From NCBI GenBank assembly GCA_036557785.1, contig DATBGZ010000040.1:9043-73042 (forward strand): DNA of 64,000 nt, in the 5' to 3' direction. Positions 15,921 through 24,047 of the stretch are shown here, one piece after another. The notes beneath the pieces are model-generated. The model was given only the letters and a program-made list of their open reading frames with translations, had not been told where the DNA came from and searched no databases. Origin of the DNA: DATBGZ01 sp036557785 (GTDB lineage Bacteria > Actinomycetota > Actinomycetes > Mycobacteriales > Micromonosporaceae). The number at the start of each line of letters is the position of its first letter. The first letter of the stretch is position 1. Made by a program: the position numbers and the translations under genes.

Positions 15921-17858
15921 ATGCGCATCCTCCGGGTCACGGCGCACGCCTTCGGCCATCTGAACGAGCAGACCCTGGAACTGGCCGAGGGCCTCACGGT
16001 CGTCTCTGGGCCCAACGAGTCCGGCAAGTCGACCTGGCACGCGGCGCTGCTCGCCGCGCTCTGTGGGCGCTGGCCGAGCCCACGGGCCCGGGGCGAGGCA
16101 GGCATCGAGCAGCGTCGACCCTGGGCGGGGCGCGACTGGTGCGTGAGCGCCGAAGTCGTGCTGGCGGATGGACGCCGGGTCGAGGTGCGTCAGGACCTTC
16201 AGGCGCGTCTGGGCACGGCGACGGATCTGGGCCTGGGCCGCGACGTCGCCCACGAGATCACCGGTTCCCGGGGCGGCATGCCGGACGCGTCGCGGTGGCT
16301 CGGGCTGGACCGGGCCGCGTTCGTCGCCACGGCGTGCGTGCGTCAGTCCCACGTCGCGCTCGCCACCGAGGAGGTCAACGGGATCCGGAGCTACGTCGAG
16401 AGCGCCGCTACCACGGCGTCACCGGACGCGACGGCGGAGGAGACCGCCGCGGCGGCGCTGGCACGCATCGACGCATTTCGCCGCGATGTCGTCGGCAGCG
16501 ACCGCAGCACGACCCGACCTCTGCCGCTGGCACACCGCCGCCTCAGCGAGGCGACCGACGCACTGGGGCTGGCCCGGCAGCGACGTGGCGAGCTGGATCG
16601 GCGCAGCGCCACCGCAGCGGGCCTGGGTGCTGCCGCCGCGACGGCGAGACTGCGACTGGCCCGCAGCGAGCAGGCCCAGGCCCAGGCCGAGGCGGCGCGG
16701 CTGAGCCGGCAGGCCGCCGAGGCGCAGGCGCTCTCCCCGTCCGGTGAGGTGGTCCCCGCCGGATCCACCGGGCAGCCCTCGCCCGCGAGGTCGCCTGCGG
16801 GAAGGAAGCCGGCGGTTGTCCTGCTCGCCGTCGCGGCCGCGCTGGTCATCGTCGCGGCGCCGGCGTTCGGCTTCGGCTGGGCGCTCGCCGGCGCCGCCCT
16901 GGCCGTAGCCGGCGCCGTGATCGGGGCCATCGGTTTCCTGGCCCGGGGTCGGTCGGCCCGGGATGACGCCATTACGCGTCGGGAACGACTGCGCGCTCTC
17001 GTCGACGGAGGAAGCGTCACCGATCTGCACGAGCGTGCACAGCGGGCGCTGCGGCGGGCCGAGGCGGCGTTGGCTGAGGTGGCGTCGGCCGAGGCGGCGT
17101 CGGCTGAGGCGGCGTCGGCTGAGGTGGCGTCGGCTGAGGTGGCGTCGGCTGAGGTGGCGGCGGTACGGGTGCCGGGCCCTTTGACGTCCACTGTGGACGC
17201 TCTGGAGGTGGACGAGCTCCGGCGGGCGTACCAGGCGGCCCAGCGCGAGGCCGACCTCGCAGAACGGGCCGTCGCGGAGATCGGTGCCGAGCTCGAGCAA
17301 GCCCCGTTCGCCGACGCGGAGGAGGCGGTCGAGGCGGCGCGGGCGGAGCTCGGCCGCCTGACCGGGCTCGACGACGTACTCGAGCAGACCCGCAAGTTCC
17401 TGCAGCGGGCACAGGAGGCGGTGCACCGCGAGATCGCGCCGACGCTCTCCGCCGCGCTCTCGCGTGACCTGGCGACGGTAACGGCGGGCCGCTACGCGCA
17501 GGCCATCGTGGACCCCGAATCGCTGCGGATGCGTGTGCGGGGAGCGGGGGCGGAGCTGCGCGACATCGACCAGCTCTCGGTCGGTACCCGCGAACAGATC
17601 TACCTGCTGCTTCGTGTGGCGCTGGCAGAGCGCGTCGTGACGAGGGCAGAGAGCTGTCCGCTCCTGCTCGACGACGTCACCGTGCACGCCGACGCCGAAC
17701 GCACCGCACGGATCCTCGACGTGCTCCGCACGGTCGCGCAGCGCCATCAGGTGGTGCTCTTCACCGCACAGGAGCAGGTTCGCGAATGGGCACGGGCGAA
17801 GCTGACCGGCGACCCGCACCACGCCCTGCAGGAGCTCACCGCCCTCGCCCCCGCCTGA
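15921..17858 (+). CDS. SbcC/YhaN-like AAA/SMC-type ATPase with a membrane hairpin
   Basis: A 645-residue ATPase, partner of the preceding phosphoesterase. GPNESGKST (30-38) is the Walker A, LSVGTREQIYLLL near residue 552 the ABC signature, and CPLLLDDVTVHADAERT near residue 580 the Walker B and D-loop. Two arms of coiled coil flank residues 297-342, where two adjacent hydrophobic helices (VVLLAVAAALVIVAAPAFGF and WALAGAALAVAGAVIGAIGF) form a membrane hairpin at the place where SbcC carries its zinc hook. Bacillus YhaN has a comparable arrangement and pairs with YhaO, so membrane-tethered DNA processing is inferred. The second coiled coil contains a slippage-type ASAEV/ASAEA repeat. Confidence 0.85.
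   Translation: MRILRVTAHAFGHLNEQTLELAEGLTVVSGPNESGKSTWHAALLAALCGRWPSPRARGEAGIEQRRPWAGRDWCVSAEVVLADGRRVEVRQDLQARLGTATDLGLGRDVAHEITGSRGGMPDASRWLGLDRAAFVATACVRQSHVALATEEVNGIRSYVESAATTASPDATAEETAAAALARIDAFRRDVVGSDRSTTRPLPLAHRRLSEATDALGLARQRRGELDRRSATAAGLGAAAATARLRLARSEQAQAQAEAARLSRQAAEAQALSPSGEVVPAGSTGQPSPARSPAGRKPAVVLLAVAAALVIVAAPAFGFGWALAGAALAVAGAVIGAIGFLARGRSARDDAITRRERLRALVDGGSVTDLHERAQRALRRAEAALAEVASAEAASAEAASAEVASAEVASAEVAAVRVPGPLTSTVDALEVDELRRAYQAAQREADLAERAVAEIGAELEQAPFADAEEAVEAARAELGRLTGLDDVLEQTRKFLQRAQEAVHREIAPTLSAALSRDLATVTAGRYAQAIVDPESLRMRVRGAGAELRDIDQLSVGTREQIYLLLRVALAERVVTRAESCPLLLDDVTVHADAERTARILDVLRTVAQRHQVVLFTAQEQVREWARAKLTGDPHHALQELTALAPA
17084..17160 (+). repeat. In-frame 15-base tandem repeat in the SbcC-like gene
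   Basis: GAGGTGGCGTCGGCT and one-base variants recur about five times, encoding (ASAEV/A)n in the second coiled-coil arm. The number of copies is likely variable between strains. Confidence 0.75.
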
Positions 17859-17861
17859 GCC

Positions 17862-18050
17862 GGCGGCACGTTTGCCGGAGGAGCAGGCGGCACGTTTGCC
17901 GGGGGAGCCGGCGGCAAGCTTGCCGTAGGAGCACGGTCGCGGCGCAAGTTTTCCTGAGACGCACAGTCCGCGCGCAAGCTCCTCCGGGACTTCGGCGCAT
18001 CGCGCAAGCACGCCGTCGGCCTCGGGTGCTCACGGCAAGGTTTCTCCGGG
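17862..18050. repeat. Array of about seven short repeats before the AbiEi-like gene
   Basis: Three 24-base units lie head to tail at 17862-17885, 17886-17909 and 17910-17933, each centred on GGCACGTTTGCC or the perfect palindrome GGCAAGCTTGCC. Four weaker copies with a GCAAG core follow at about 17942, 17972, 18002 and 18033, spaced 30-31 bases. The array fills the gap between the SbcC-like and AbiEi-like genes. It may be an operator array or a set of weak terminator hairpins. Confidence 0.65.
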
Positions 18051-18111
18051 AACCGGTCGGCGGTTGCCGCGCGGGCCCGGTCTTGTCAGGGGGAGCGTGC
18101 AGACTCTGCAT

Positions 18112-19233
18112 ATGGACCTGCTTCGTCACGCCCACGGGCTCCTCCCGGACGCGCTGAGACAGCTGCGAGAGGTGCTCCTCGATGGCCCCGGGCTTCGCCT
18201 GCAACCGTGTTTCGACGACTCCGGCGATGGTGCCGAGGTCTGGTGGCAGATCACGTCAGCAGACGGGATCTGCTGCCGGATGCTGGTCGAGGCGCATGAC
18301 GTGTTCAGCGTACGGACGATCGAGCGTCTTGCCTACCTCACTCCGGCGAGCCTGCGCCAGATGCGACACCCGACCGTGCTCATCGTCGCGCCATGGTTGA
18401 GCCCGCGCTGCCGCGAGCTGATCGTCCAGCGTGGTTGGAGCTATCTCGATCTCAGTGGCAACGTGGAGTTGCGCTCGTACGAGCCGCCGATATACCTCAG
18501 GCTCGACGGCGCCGAACGGGACCCGCGGCCCCGCCAAGCGGGCGAGGTGTCGTTGCGTGGCGCGCAGATCAATGCCCTGGTCCGGCTTCTCGTGGACGCG
18601 ACGCCCCCGTACCGTGCCCGTGAGCTCGCGATCGCTGCCGGGCTCAGTGAGAGCTACGTGTCGCGCGCGATCAGGGCCCTGCACGAGCAGGGGCTCCTCG
18701 ACCGTCCCGGCTCCGGCCCGATCGTCGATGTCGACTGGGCCGAGCTGCTGCGCCAGCGCGCCCGCGAGTACCGCCTGCGCAGCGACAACCACACCCGATG
18801 CTTTGCCACGCGGCGGGACCCTCGTGACCTGATCGGTCGGCTCGCCGGCGACACCGACGTCGTCGTCACGGGCGCCTTCGCCGCCGGGCACGACGGCGCG
18901 GCGCGGGTCGCCCTCTATGTGCCGGACATCGGGGCATTTGCCCGCGTGCACGGCCTGAGCCCGGCCCGAAATGGCGGGACCGTCCTCCTGATCGAGCCGG
19001 CAGCACGGTCGCAAGTGCAGCGATGCAGAATCGTGGACGGCGTGCGTTTCGCCGGGTACAGCCAACTTGCCCAGGACCTGCTCGCCGAAGACGGGCACCT
19101 GGTCGACCACGGTGACGAGCTGCTGGCGTGGATGCGGAGCACCTCCGATTGGCGCCTGCCCCAGCTCCCTCCCGCGCCCGGCCTTTGCGACGCCAGCGGA
19201 CGCGAGAGCCGCCGCGACGCGGCTGCGGCCTGA
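18112..19233 (+). CDS. AbiEi-like winged-helix protein without a toxin partner
   Basis: A 373-residue protein. The segment LIVAPWLSPRCRELIVQRGW followed by SYLDLSGNVELRSYEPPIYL matches the core of proteins annotated as AbiEi-type antitoxin or related regulators. A winged helix (YRARELAIAAGLSESYVSR, then AIRALHEQGLLDRPG) follows at about residues 180-220. The C-terminal half (from VVVTGAFAAGHDG) resembles a nucleotidyltransferase-like or sensor fold of unknown role. No AbiEii nucleotidyltransferase gene is adjacent, so it is probably a regulator rather than half of a toxin-antitoxin pair. ATG 18112 is chosen; GTG 18097 is possible. Confidence 0.65.
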   Translation: MDLLRHAHGLLPDALRQLREVLLDGPGLRLQPCFDDSGDGAEVWWQITSADGICCRMLVEAHDVFSVRTIERLAYLTPASLRQMRHPTVLIVAPWLSPRCRELIVQRGWSYLDLSGNVELRSYEPPIYLRLDGAERDPRPRQAGEVSLRGAQINALVRLLVDATPPYRARELAIAAGLSESYVSRAIRALHEQGLLDRPGSGPIVDVDWAELLRQRAREYRLRSDNHTRCFATRRDPRDLIGRLAGDTDVVVTGAFAAGHDGAARVALYVPDIGAFARVHGLSPARNGGTVLLIEPAARSQVQRCRIVDGVRFAGYSQLAQDLLAEDGHLVDHGDELLAWMRSTSDWRLPQLPPAPGLCDASGRESRRDAAAA

Positions 19234-19245
19234 GGGACGCCGCCC

Positions 19246-19893
19246 CTACTCCGTGCGGTCCTGCATCTCCCAGGCATGGTCGAGCGCGTGCCAGGCGATG
19301 CGACGTGCGGCGTAGCGGGTGGTCCACTTGTGCACGGGGCTGCCGTCAGAGGCAACGCCGAGTACAGCCAGGAGCGCCTCACGCAGCGCGGTGATCGCCG
19401 GGGTGTCGCCGATCGCCGGTGGTGGGATCTTGAGTCCGAGTTGCCGGGCATAGGCACTCTCGGCGCCGAGCACGTGGTCGATCATCTTGTCGCGATCCCG
19501 GCCACCGCCGCGCGGGCCCTTGCGCAGCTGTTCCGGGCTCCGGGTCGCCACCTCATCGAAGTAAGTCCATGCAGCACGGAGCAGGTCAGCCAGCCGCTTG
19601 GCCTCGCCGCGCGAAACCCGGGCCCGGTCCGCCTCGAACGTGCGCTCCGGCACGCCAAAGGCTGTGGACGCGCCGCCGGGCATCCGCTCCCGCTCCTCGA
19701 GCGTGATCGTCGCCGGTAGCGGGAACCCCGCGGCGGCCGCGACCGGCGCGTACCGCTGCGCGTAGTCGGCCACGGCGGTCAGCGCGGCGTCCGGATCGCG
19801 TCCCGCGCGGCACCACCCCGGCCAGTCGAGCGCGACGGCGAACGTCTTCTTCGGGGTCGTCTCCAGGGCAATGGCGATCGGCGTGGTCGGCAT
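19246..19893 (-). CDS. DinB/mycothiol-dependent hydrolase-like four-helix protein
   Basis: A 215-residue protein resembling the DinB/maleylpyruvate-isomerase superfamily of four-helix bundles. MIDHVLGAESAYARQLGL holds the first conserved His region and RRIAWHALDHAWEMQDR the C-terminal HxxxH-like pair. These would bind a divalent metal. Many actinobacterial members act with mycothiol in thiol-dependent isomerisation or detoxification. The N-terminal part (TPIAIALETTPKKTFAVALDWPGW) is an additional segment. ATG 19893 is preceded by GAGG at 8 bases. It converges on the AbiEi-like gene, 12 bases away. Substrate unknown. Confidence 0.7.
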   Translation of the reverse strand: MPTTPIAIALETTPKKTFAVALDWPGWCRAGRDPDAALTAVADYAQRYAPVAAAAGFPLPATITLEERERMPGGASTAFGVPERTFEADRARVSRGEAKRLADLLRAAWTYFDEVATRSPEQLRKGPRGGGRDRDKMIDHVLGAESAYARQLGLKIPPPAIGDTPAITALREALLAVLGVASDGSPVHKWTTRYAARRIAWHALDHAWEMQDRTE

Positions 19894-20032
19894 GAGCCGA
19901 TCCTCGCAGCGGGCGCCGACAACCTCGCTCCGGATCGGGCGAGACCTTGCGCATCGCCTTCGGTACGGCGTCGGACGCCATACGCTGGCCCGCAGGTCCC
20001 TGTTCCCGGAGCTCGCCCGTTCCGGAGGTCTT

Positions 20033-20482
20033 ATGACGAGCCAGGAGCCGGACGACGCTCCGCCCCGACGGCCGCCCACACCGGTCGGCCCACCGGTCGA
20101 TCCGTTCGTGCGCGGAATCGCGCGTCCGTACGGCGACGATGAACCGGAGACAGCCTCCACGCTCCTCACGGGAGATGCGCAGGCCCCGATCAACCCTCCC
20201 CGCACCGAGCAGGAGCGCAACAAGCAGTACGAGCGGGCGCAGGACGAACAGTCACCGCCGAAGCCGGAGCCCGGCGTGATCGGGAAGTACGTGTACCAGG
20301 CGCCGCCATACACCATTCCGCCGGATCCGCTGCGCCAGTACGTCTCGGGCCCCAAACCCCGCAAGCGGCGCAGCGACTGGCCGATCCTCGTCTTCGCCCT
20401 TGTCGTCGCGGCGGTCGTGGCGGCGCTGTGCTGTCTCGGCGGGTTCGCGGTCTTCTCGAGCTGGCACCCCTTCAAGGGGTGA
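20033..20482 (+). CDS. Proline-rich single-pass membrane protein, function unknown
   Basis: A 149-residue protein with a long Pro- and Asp-rich cytosolic region and one C-terminal transmembrane helix (WPILVFALVVAAVVAALCCL, about residues 117-136). It ends with a short extracytoplasmic tail FSSWHPFKG. ATG 20033 lies after ggaggtctt, a good ribosome-binding site, and a TACGCT box at 19981-19986 is a possible -10. It resembles the many short tail-anchored actinobacterial proteins without known role. It is divergent from the DinB-like gene and 48 bases before the MerR start. Confidence 0.65.
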   Translation: MTSQEPDDAPPRRPPTPVGPPVDPFVRGIARPYGDDEPETASTLLTGDAQAPINPPRTEQERNKQYERAQDEQSPPKPEPGVIGKYVYQAPPYTIPPDPLRQYVSGPKPRKRRSDWPILVFALVVAAVVAALCCLGGFAVFSSWHPFKG

Positions 20483-20495
20483 CCAGCACGTCCCT

Positions 20496-20519
20496 TGACA
20501 GTGTCAGATGACAGTGTCA
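20496..20519. promoter_or_regulatory. Two copies of the palindrome TGACAGTGTCA before merR
   Basis: TGACAGTGTCA occurs at 20496-20506 and 20509-20519, two bases apart. Each copy is a perfect palindrome around a central G. The first lies within a TTGACA (20495-20500) that could be a -35 box. They end 11 bases before the GTG of the MerR gene and are a likely autoregulatory operator. Confidence 0.6.
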
Positions 20520-20530
20520 AGGTGGTGGTC

Positions 20531-21205
20531 GTGACCTGGACGCTGACGGAACTGGCCGACCTGGCCACCCGGGCCCTCGCGGGTGGGCGCGTGCGCGCCA
20601 CCAGCGGTCGAGTCGCCGGGGTGCCGGACGGTCGCCTCATCCGCTGGTACACCACGATCGGGCTGCTCGACCGACCTGTCCTCGGTCCGGGGCGGGTGGC
20701 CCGGTACGGCATCCGTCAGCTGCTGCAGCTCGTGGCGATCAAGCGGTTGCAGGCGCAGGGGCTTGCGCTGGCGCAGATCCAGGCCCGGCTCGTCGGCGCC
20801 ACGGACGCCCAGTTGAGCCAGCTCGCCGCACTGCCACCGGACCTCACCACCGATGCCGCGATTCCGGCCAATGACGCCGCGATTCCGGCCAATGACGCCG
20901 CGGTCCCCGGCAGCGGTGCGCTCGGTGCCCAGCAGGGCGCGCAGAGCTTCTGGGCGCGGCACCCGAGCCCGCCGGTCGAACCCGCGCTCGCGCGGACCCC
21001 GTCGGTTCGCGGACCGGCCGGCGTGGACGGCGGCGACCAGACTGTGTCGAGGGTGCACGGTCTGCGCCTGGGCGGTCTCACCCTGCTCCTGCCGGGCGAA
21101 CCGGCGCGGCAGGATCTGCCGGCGATCGCGGCGGCCGCGGCGCCGCTGCTCGGCATTCTGGCCGACCTCGGCCTGCTCGATCCGACGGAAGGAGCACAAC
21201 CGTGA
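20531..21205 (+). CDS. MerR family transcriptional regulator
   Basis: A 224-residue MerR-type regulator. The DNA-binding domain is visible in LTELADLATRAL and GRLIRWYTTIGLLDRP, then YGIRQLLQLVAIKRLQAQGL and LALAQIQARLVGA. A low-complexity linker with duplicated IPANDAA (21-base DNA repeat at about 20859-20900) leads to a C-terminal segment VSRVHGLRLGGLTLLLPGEP of unknown role. GTG 20531 has AAGGTGG five bases upstream; an upstream TTG at 20495 would start inside the operator. The stop overlaps the GTG of the next gene by four bases, so the regulator and the VIT/vWA protein are translationally coupled. Confidence 0.88.
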   Translation: MTWTLTELADLATRALAGGRVRATSGRVAGVPDGRLIRWYTTIGLLDRPVLGPGRVARYGIRQLLQLVAIKRLQAQGLALAQIQARLVGATDAQLSQLAALPPDLTTDAAIPANDAAIPANDAAVPGSGALGAQQGAQSFWARHPSPPVEPALARTPSVRGPAGVDGGDQTVSRVHGLRLGGLTLLLPGEPARQDLPAIAAAAAPLLGILADLGLLDPTEGAQP

Positions 21206-23583
21206 CGCTTCGACTGGTGCACGACGAGCACGACGAGCAGGACGAGCGCGGGCGTGGGGAGGCCGAGACCGGGCTCGGCGCGCTGGGCACCGGGCGGGGC
21301 AATCTGCCCTTGGAGAGCATCGACGCGCATACCTGGATCACGGGGCTGGTGGCCCGGACCGAGCTGACCCAAGGGTTTCACAATCCCCACGACGCACCGC
21401 TGGAGGCGACGTACATCTTCCCGCTGCCCGACCGGGCCGCGGTCACCGCGATGCGGCTGGTCGCTGCCGACCGTACGGTCGTGGCCGAGCTGAAGGAGCG
21501 CGGCCAGGCGCGCCGAGAGTACGACCAGGCCATCGAGGCCGGACAACGGGCCGCGATCGCCGAACAGGAACGCCCGGACGTCTTCACCATGCGGGTCGGC
21601 AACATCGCCCCCGGTGAGCACGTGACGGTAGTGCTGACGCTCGTCGGTCCACTCTCCTATGAGGACGGTGAGGCGACGTTCCGGCTGCCACTCGTGGTCG
21701 CGCCCCGGTACATCCCGGGCACCCCGACAGGTTCCACTGTGGGCAGTGGCTGGGCTGCCGACACCGACGCCGTCCCGGACGCCTCACGGATCACCCCGCC
21801 GGTGCTGCTGCCCGGCTTCCCCAACCCGGTCGAGCTTTCGATCGACGTGGATGTCGACCCGGCCGGGCTGCCGTTGGGGGAGGTCCGGTCGACGCTGCAC
21901 GCCGTGCAGACCGACGGCGACCATATCTCGATCCAACCCGGGGAACGGGTCGACCGCGACTTCGTGCTGCGCCTGGCCTACGGCGAGCCCAACGCCTCGG
22001 CCCAGGCGCTGAGCCTGAGCCCGGACGCCGAGGGTGAGCAGGGCACGTACCGGCTGACGATCCTGCCTCCCACCACGGCGGCGCCGGCGCGCCCCCGCGA
22101 CGTGGTGCTCGTGCTCGACCGCTCCGGCAGCATGGCGGGCTGGAAGATGGTGGCCGCGCGCCGGGCGGCGTCGCGCATCGTCGACACGCTCACCGCGACG
22201 GACCGGCTCGCCGTGATCGCGTTCGACGACCGGATCGAGGAGCCCACCCGGCCGGGTCCGAGCCTGCACCCGGCGAATGATCGCAACCGGTACGCAGCGG
22301 TGGAGTTTCTGTCCAGAGTGGACTCCCGCGGCGGGACCGAGCTGCTCGCCCCGCTGACCAGGGCACTGGGATTGCTCAGCGACGCCACCCGGGACCGGGT
22401 CGTGGTCCTGGTCACCGATGGCCAGGTCGGCAACGAGGACCAGATTCTCGCGGCGGCGACCCGTGGGCTGGAGGGCGTACGGGTGCACACGGTCGGCATC
22501 GACCGTGCCGTCAACGCCGGCTTCCTCGGTCGCCTCGCCGTGGCCGGAGGCGGGCGGTGCGAGCTCGTGGAGAGCGAGGACCGTCTCGACGAGGCCATGA
22601 CGCAGATCCATCGACGGATTGGCGGCCCGGTGCTGACCGGCCTGAGCCTGGCGAGCGAGGGCATCGGATTCGTGCCCGACACCGTGTCGCCGCAACGGCT
22701 GCCGGATCTGTTCCCCGGCGCACCGGTGGTACTGACCGGGCGGTATGCCGGTGCTCCCGCGGACACGGCGGCCGTGACCGTCGCCGGACGTACCCGCTCC
22801 GGCGAGCCGTGGTCGGCCCGGGTTCCCATGTCACCGGCCTCGGACGCGGCGCTCACCGCGGTCTGGGCGCGGGCGCACCTGCGCGATCTGGAGGACCGCT
22901 TCGCGAGCCTGGCGTACGGGACGGGCGGCGAGGAGCTGCAGACCCGCATCGTGGCGGTGTCGCTTCGGTTCGGCGTGCTCTGTCGGTTCACGGCGTGGGT
23001 GGCGATCGACGAGCGGGTGGTGACCGAGGGTGGGCAGGTCCATCGCGTGACCCAGCCCGTCGAGCTTCCCGCCGGCTGGGAGATGCCGGTCGCACCGATC
23101 GCCCGTGCGATGAGCCTCTCCGCCCGCCACGCGCCGGGGACGAGGCGACCGATGGCGATGCCCGCGCCGCAAGCCCCGGCGATGTTCCGTCGGACCGGGC
23201 GAGTCGGTGGGGTCGTGGGCCGGGCGATGCGCGCGAACACCGGTGGCCCTGCGGCCGCTCCGGTCGAACCGACGGCCGACGATGGCGCGGCGCTGGCGCA
23301 GGTCCGTGCCGTGGCGGCGCGGGAGGCTCGGCGGCTACGCGAGAGCGCGCAGGCGCCGGAGTACGAGCGGCGCGAGCTGCTGGCGGATCTGGGTACGCGC
23401 CTGCGGGCCCTCGTCCAGCACCTGGCCGCCTCGCCGGAGGTGACCGCGCTGCGCGAGCTCGCCGACGCGTTGGCCGAGGACCGCGTCGCCACGCTCGCCG
23501 GACCGGCGCTGAGCACGCTCTGGGCCCGCGCCGGCGACGTGCTCGCGCGCGTGGCCGGGCCGGCGGACCAGCCCGGCGCCTGA
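21202..23583 (+). CDS. VIT and von Willebrand factor A domain protein
   Basis: A 793-residue protein. The N-terminal VIT domain (about 25-150) includes WITGLVARTELTQGFHNPHD and YIFPLPDRAAVTAMRLVA, as in inter-alpha-trypsin inhibitor proteins. A vWA domain follows at about 300-470, with an intact MIDAS: VLVLDRSGSMAGWKM (Asp306, Ser308, Ser310) and later VVLVTDGQVGNEDQ. The C-terminal third is Ala/Arg-rich and helical. No signal peptide or membrane segment is seen, so it appears to be intracellular. Its coupling to a MerR regulator suggests expression on demand. The partner bound by the vWA domain is unknown. Confidence 0.88.
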   Translation: MTLRLVHDEHDEQDERGRGEAETGLGALGTGRGNLPLESIDAHTWITGLVARTELTQGFHNPHDAPLEATYIFPLPDRAAVTAMRLVAADRTVVAELKERGQARREYDQAIEAGQRAAIAEQERPDVFTMRVGNIAPGEHVTVVLTLVGPLSYEDGEATFRLPLVVAPRYIPGTPTGSTVGSGWAADTDAVPDASRITPPVLLPGFPNPVELSIDVDVDPAGLPLGEVRSTLHAVQTDGDHISIQPGERVDRDFVLRLAYGEPNASAQALSLSPDAEGEQGTYRLTILPPTTAAPARPRDVVLVLDRSGSMAGWKMVAARRAASRIVDTLTATDRLAVIAFDDRIEEPTRPGPSLHPANDRNRYAAVEFLSRVDSRGGTELLAPLTRALGLLSDATRDRVVVLVTDGQVGNEDQILAAATRGLEGVRVHTVGIDRAVNAGFLGRLAVAGGGRCELVESEDRLDEAMTQIHRRIGGPVLTGLSLASEGIGFVPDTVSPQRLPDLFPGAPVVLTGRYAGAPADTAAVTVAGRTRSGEPWSARVPMSPASDAALTAVWARAHLRDLEDRFASLAYGTGGEELQTRIVAVSLRFGVLCRFTAWVAIDERVVTEGGQVHRVTQPVELPAGWEMPVAPIARAMSLSARHAPGTRRPMAMPAPQAPAMFRRTGRVGGVVGRAMRANTGGPAAAPVEPTADDGAALAQVRAVAAREARRLRESAQAPEYERRELLADLGTRLRALVQHLAASPEVTALRELADALAEDRVATLAGPALSTLWARAGDVLARVAGPADQPGA

Positions 23584-23640
23584 GGATGGAACCAGCCGGG
23601 GCCGCCGTCGGGTGGTCCCCGGCGCGGCAGCGGGAAGCGG

Positions 23641-23646
23641 TAGCCT
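23641..23646 (+). promoter_or_regulatory. -10 box of a leaderless promoter (TAGCCT)
   Basis: TAGCCT ends 7 bases before the GTG at 23654, supporting that start for the VOC gene. Confidence 0.5.
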
Positions 23647-23653
23647 GACGGAT

Positions 23654-24004
23654 GTGATCACCGGGATGCATGCGCTGCTCTACTCGACCGACGCGGCCGC
23701 GGACCGGGCGTTTCTGCGCGATGTGCTCGGCTTCCCGTACGTCGACGATGGCGATGGCTGGCTGATCTTCAAGGCTCCTCCGTCGGAGCTGGCGGTGCAC
23801 CCCACCGACAGCCAGCCCACGCACTCCGTGGCGTTCATGGTGGATGACATCGCGGAGACCGTGGCCGATCTGAGCAGTCAGGGGGTCACCGTGATCGCGG
23901 AGCCGAGCCAGCGGCGCTATGGCATCGTCGCCATGATCGGGCTGCCGAGCGGGGCTGAGGTCGAGATATATCAACCTACCCATCGGATGGCCAAGGACCT
24001 CTGA
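23654..24004 (+). CDS. VOC family protein (glyoxalase fold)
   Basis: A 116-residue vicinal oxygen chelate protein: MHALLYSTDAAADRAFLRDV, LGFPYVDDGDGWLIF, HSVAFMVDDIAETVADL and IVAMIGLPSGAEVEIYQP give the paired beta-alpha-beta modules. The last segment contains the usual acidic metal ligand. I place the start at GTG 23654 because a -10 box precedes it directly; the frame is open back to 23612, and ATG 23666 is possible. It sits 43 bases before thrS on the same strand. The reaction is unknown. Confidence 0.8.
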   Translation: MITGMHALLYSTDAAADRAFLRDVLGFPYVDDGDGWLIFKAPPSELAVHPTDSQPTHSVAFMVDDIAETVADLSSQGVTVIAEPSQRRYGIVAMIGLPSGAEVEIYQPTHRMAKDL

Positions 24005-24047
24005 GCCCCGCGCAGGGGGGCACCTCTACCCATCGAAGGAGTTCATC

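Noticed and set aside
17862..18050. CRISPR array
   Set aside because: The first units are directly contiguous without spacers, later copies are degenerate, and no cas gene is present.
24005..24047. T-box riboswitch before thrS
   Set aside because: Only 43 bases separate the VOC stop from the thrS start, and no specifier or antiterminator structure is visible.
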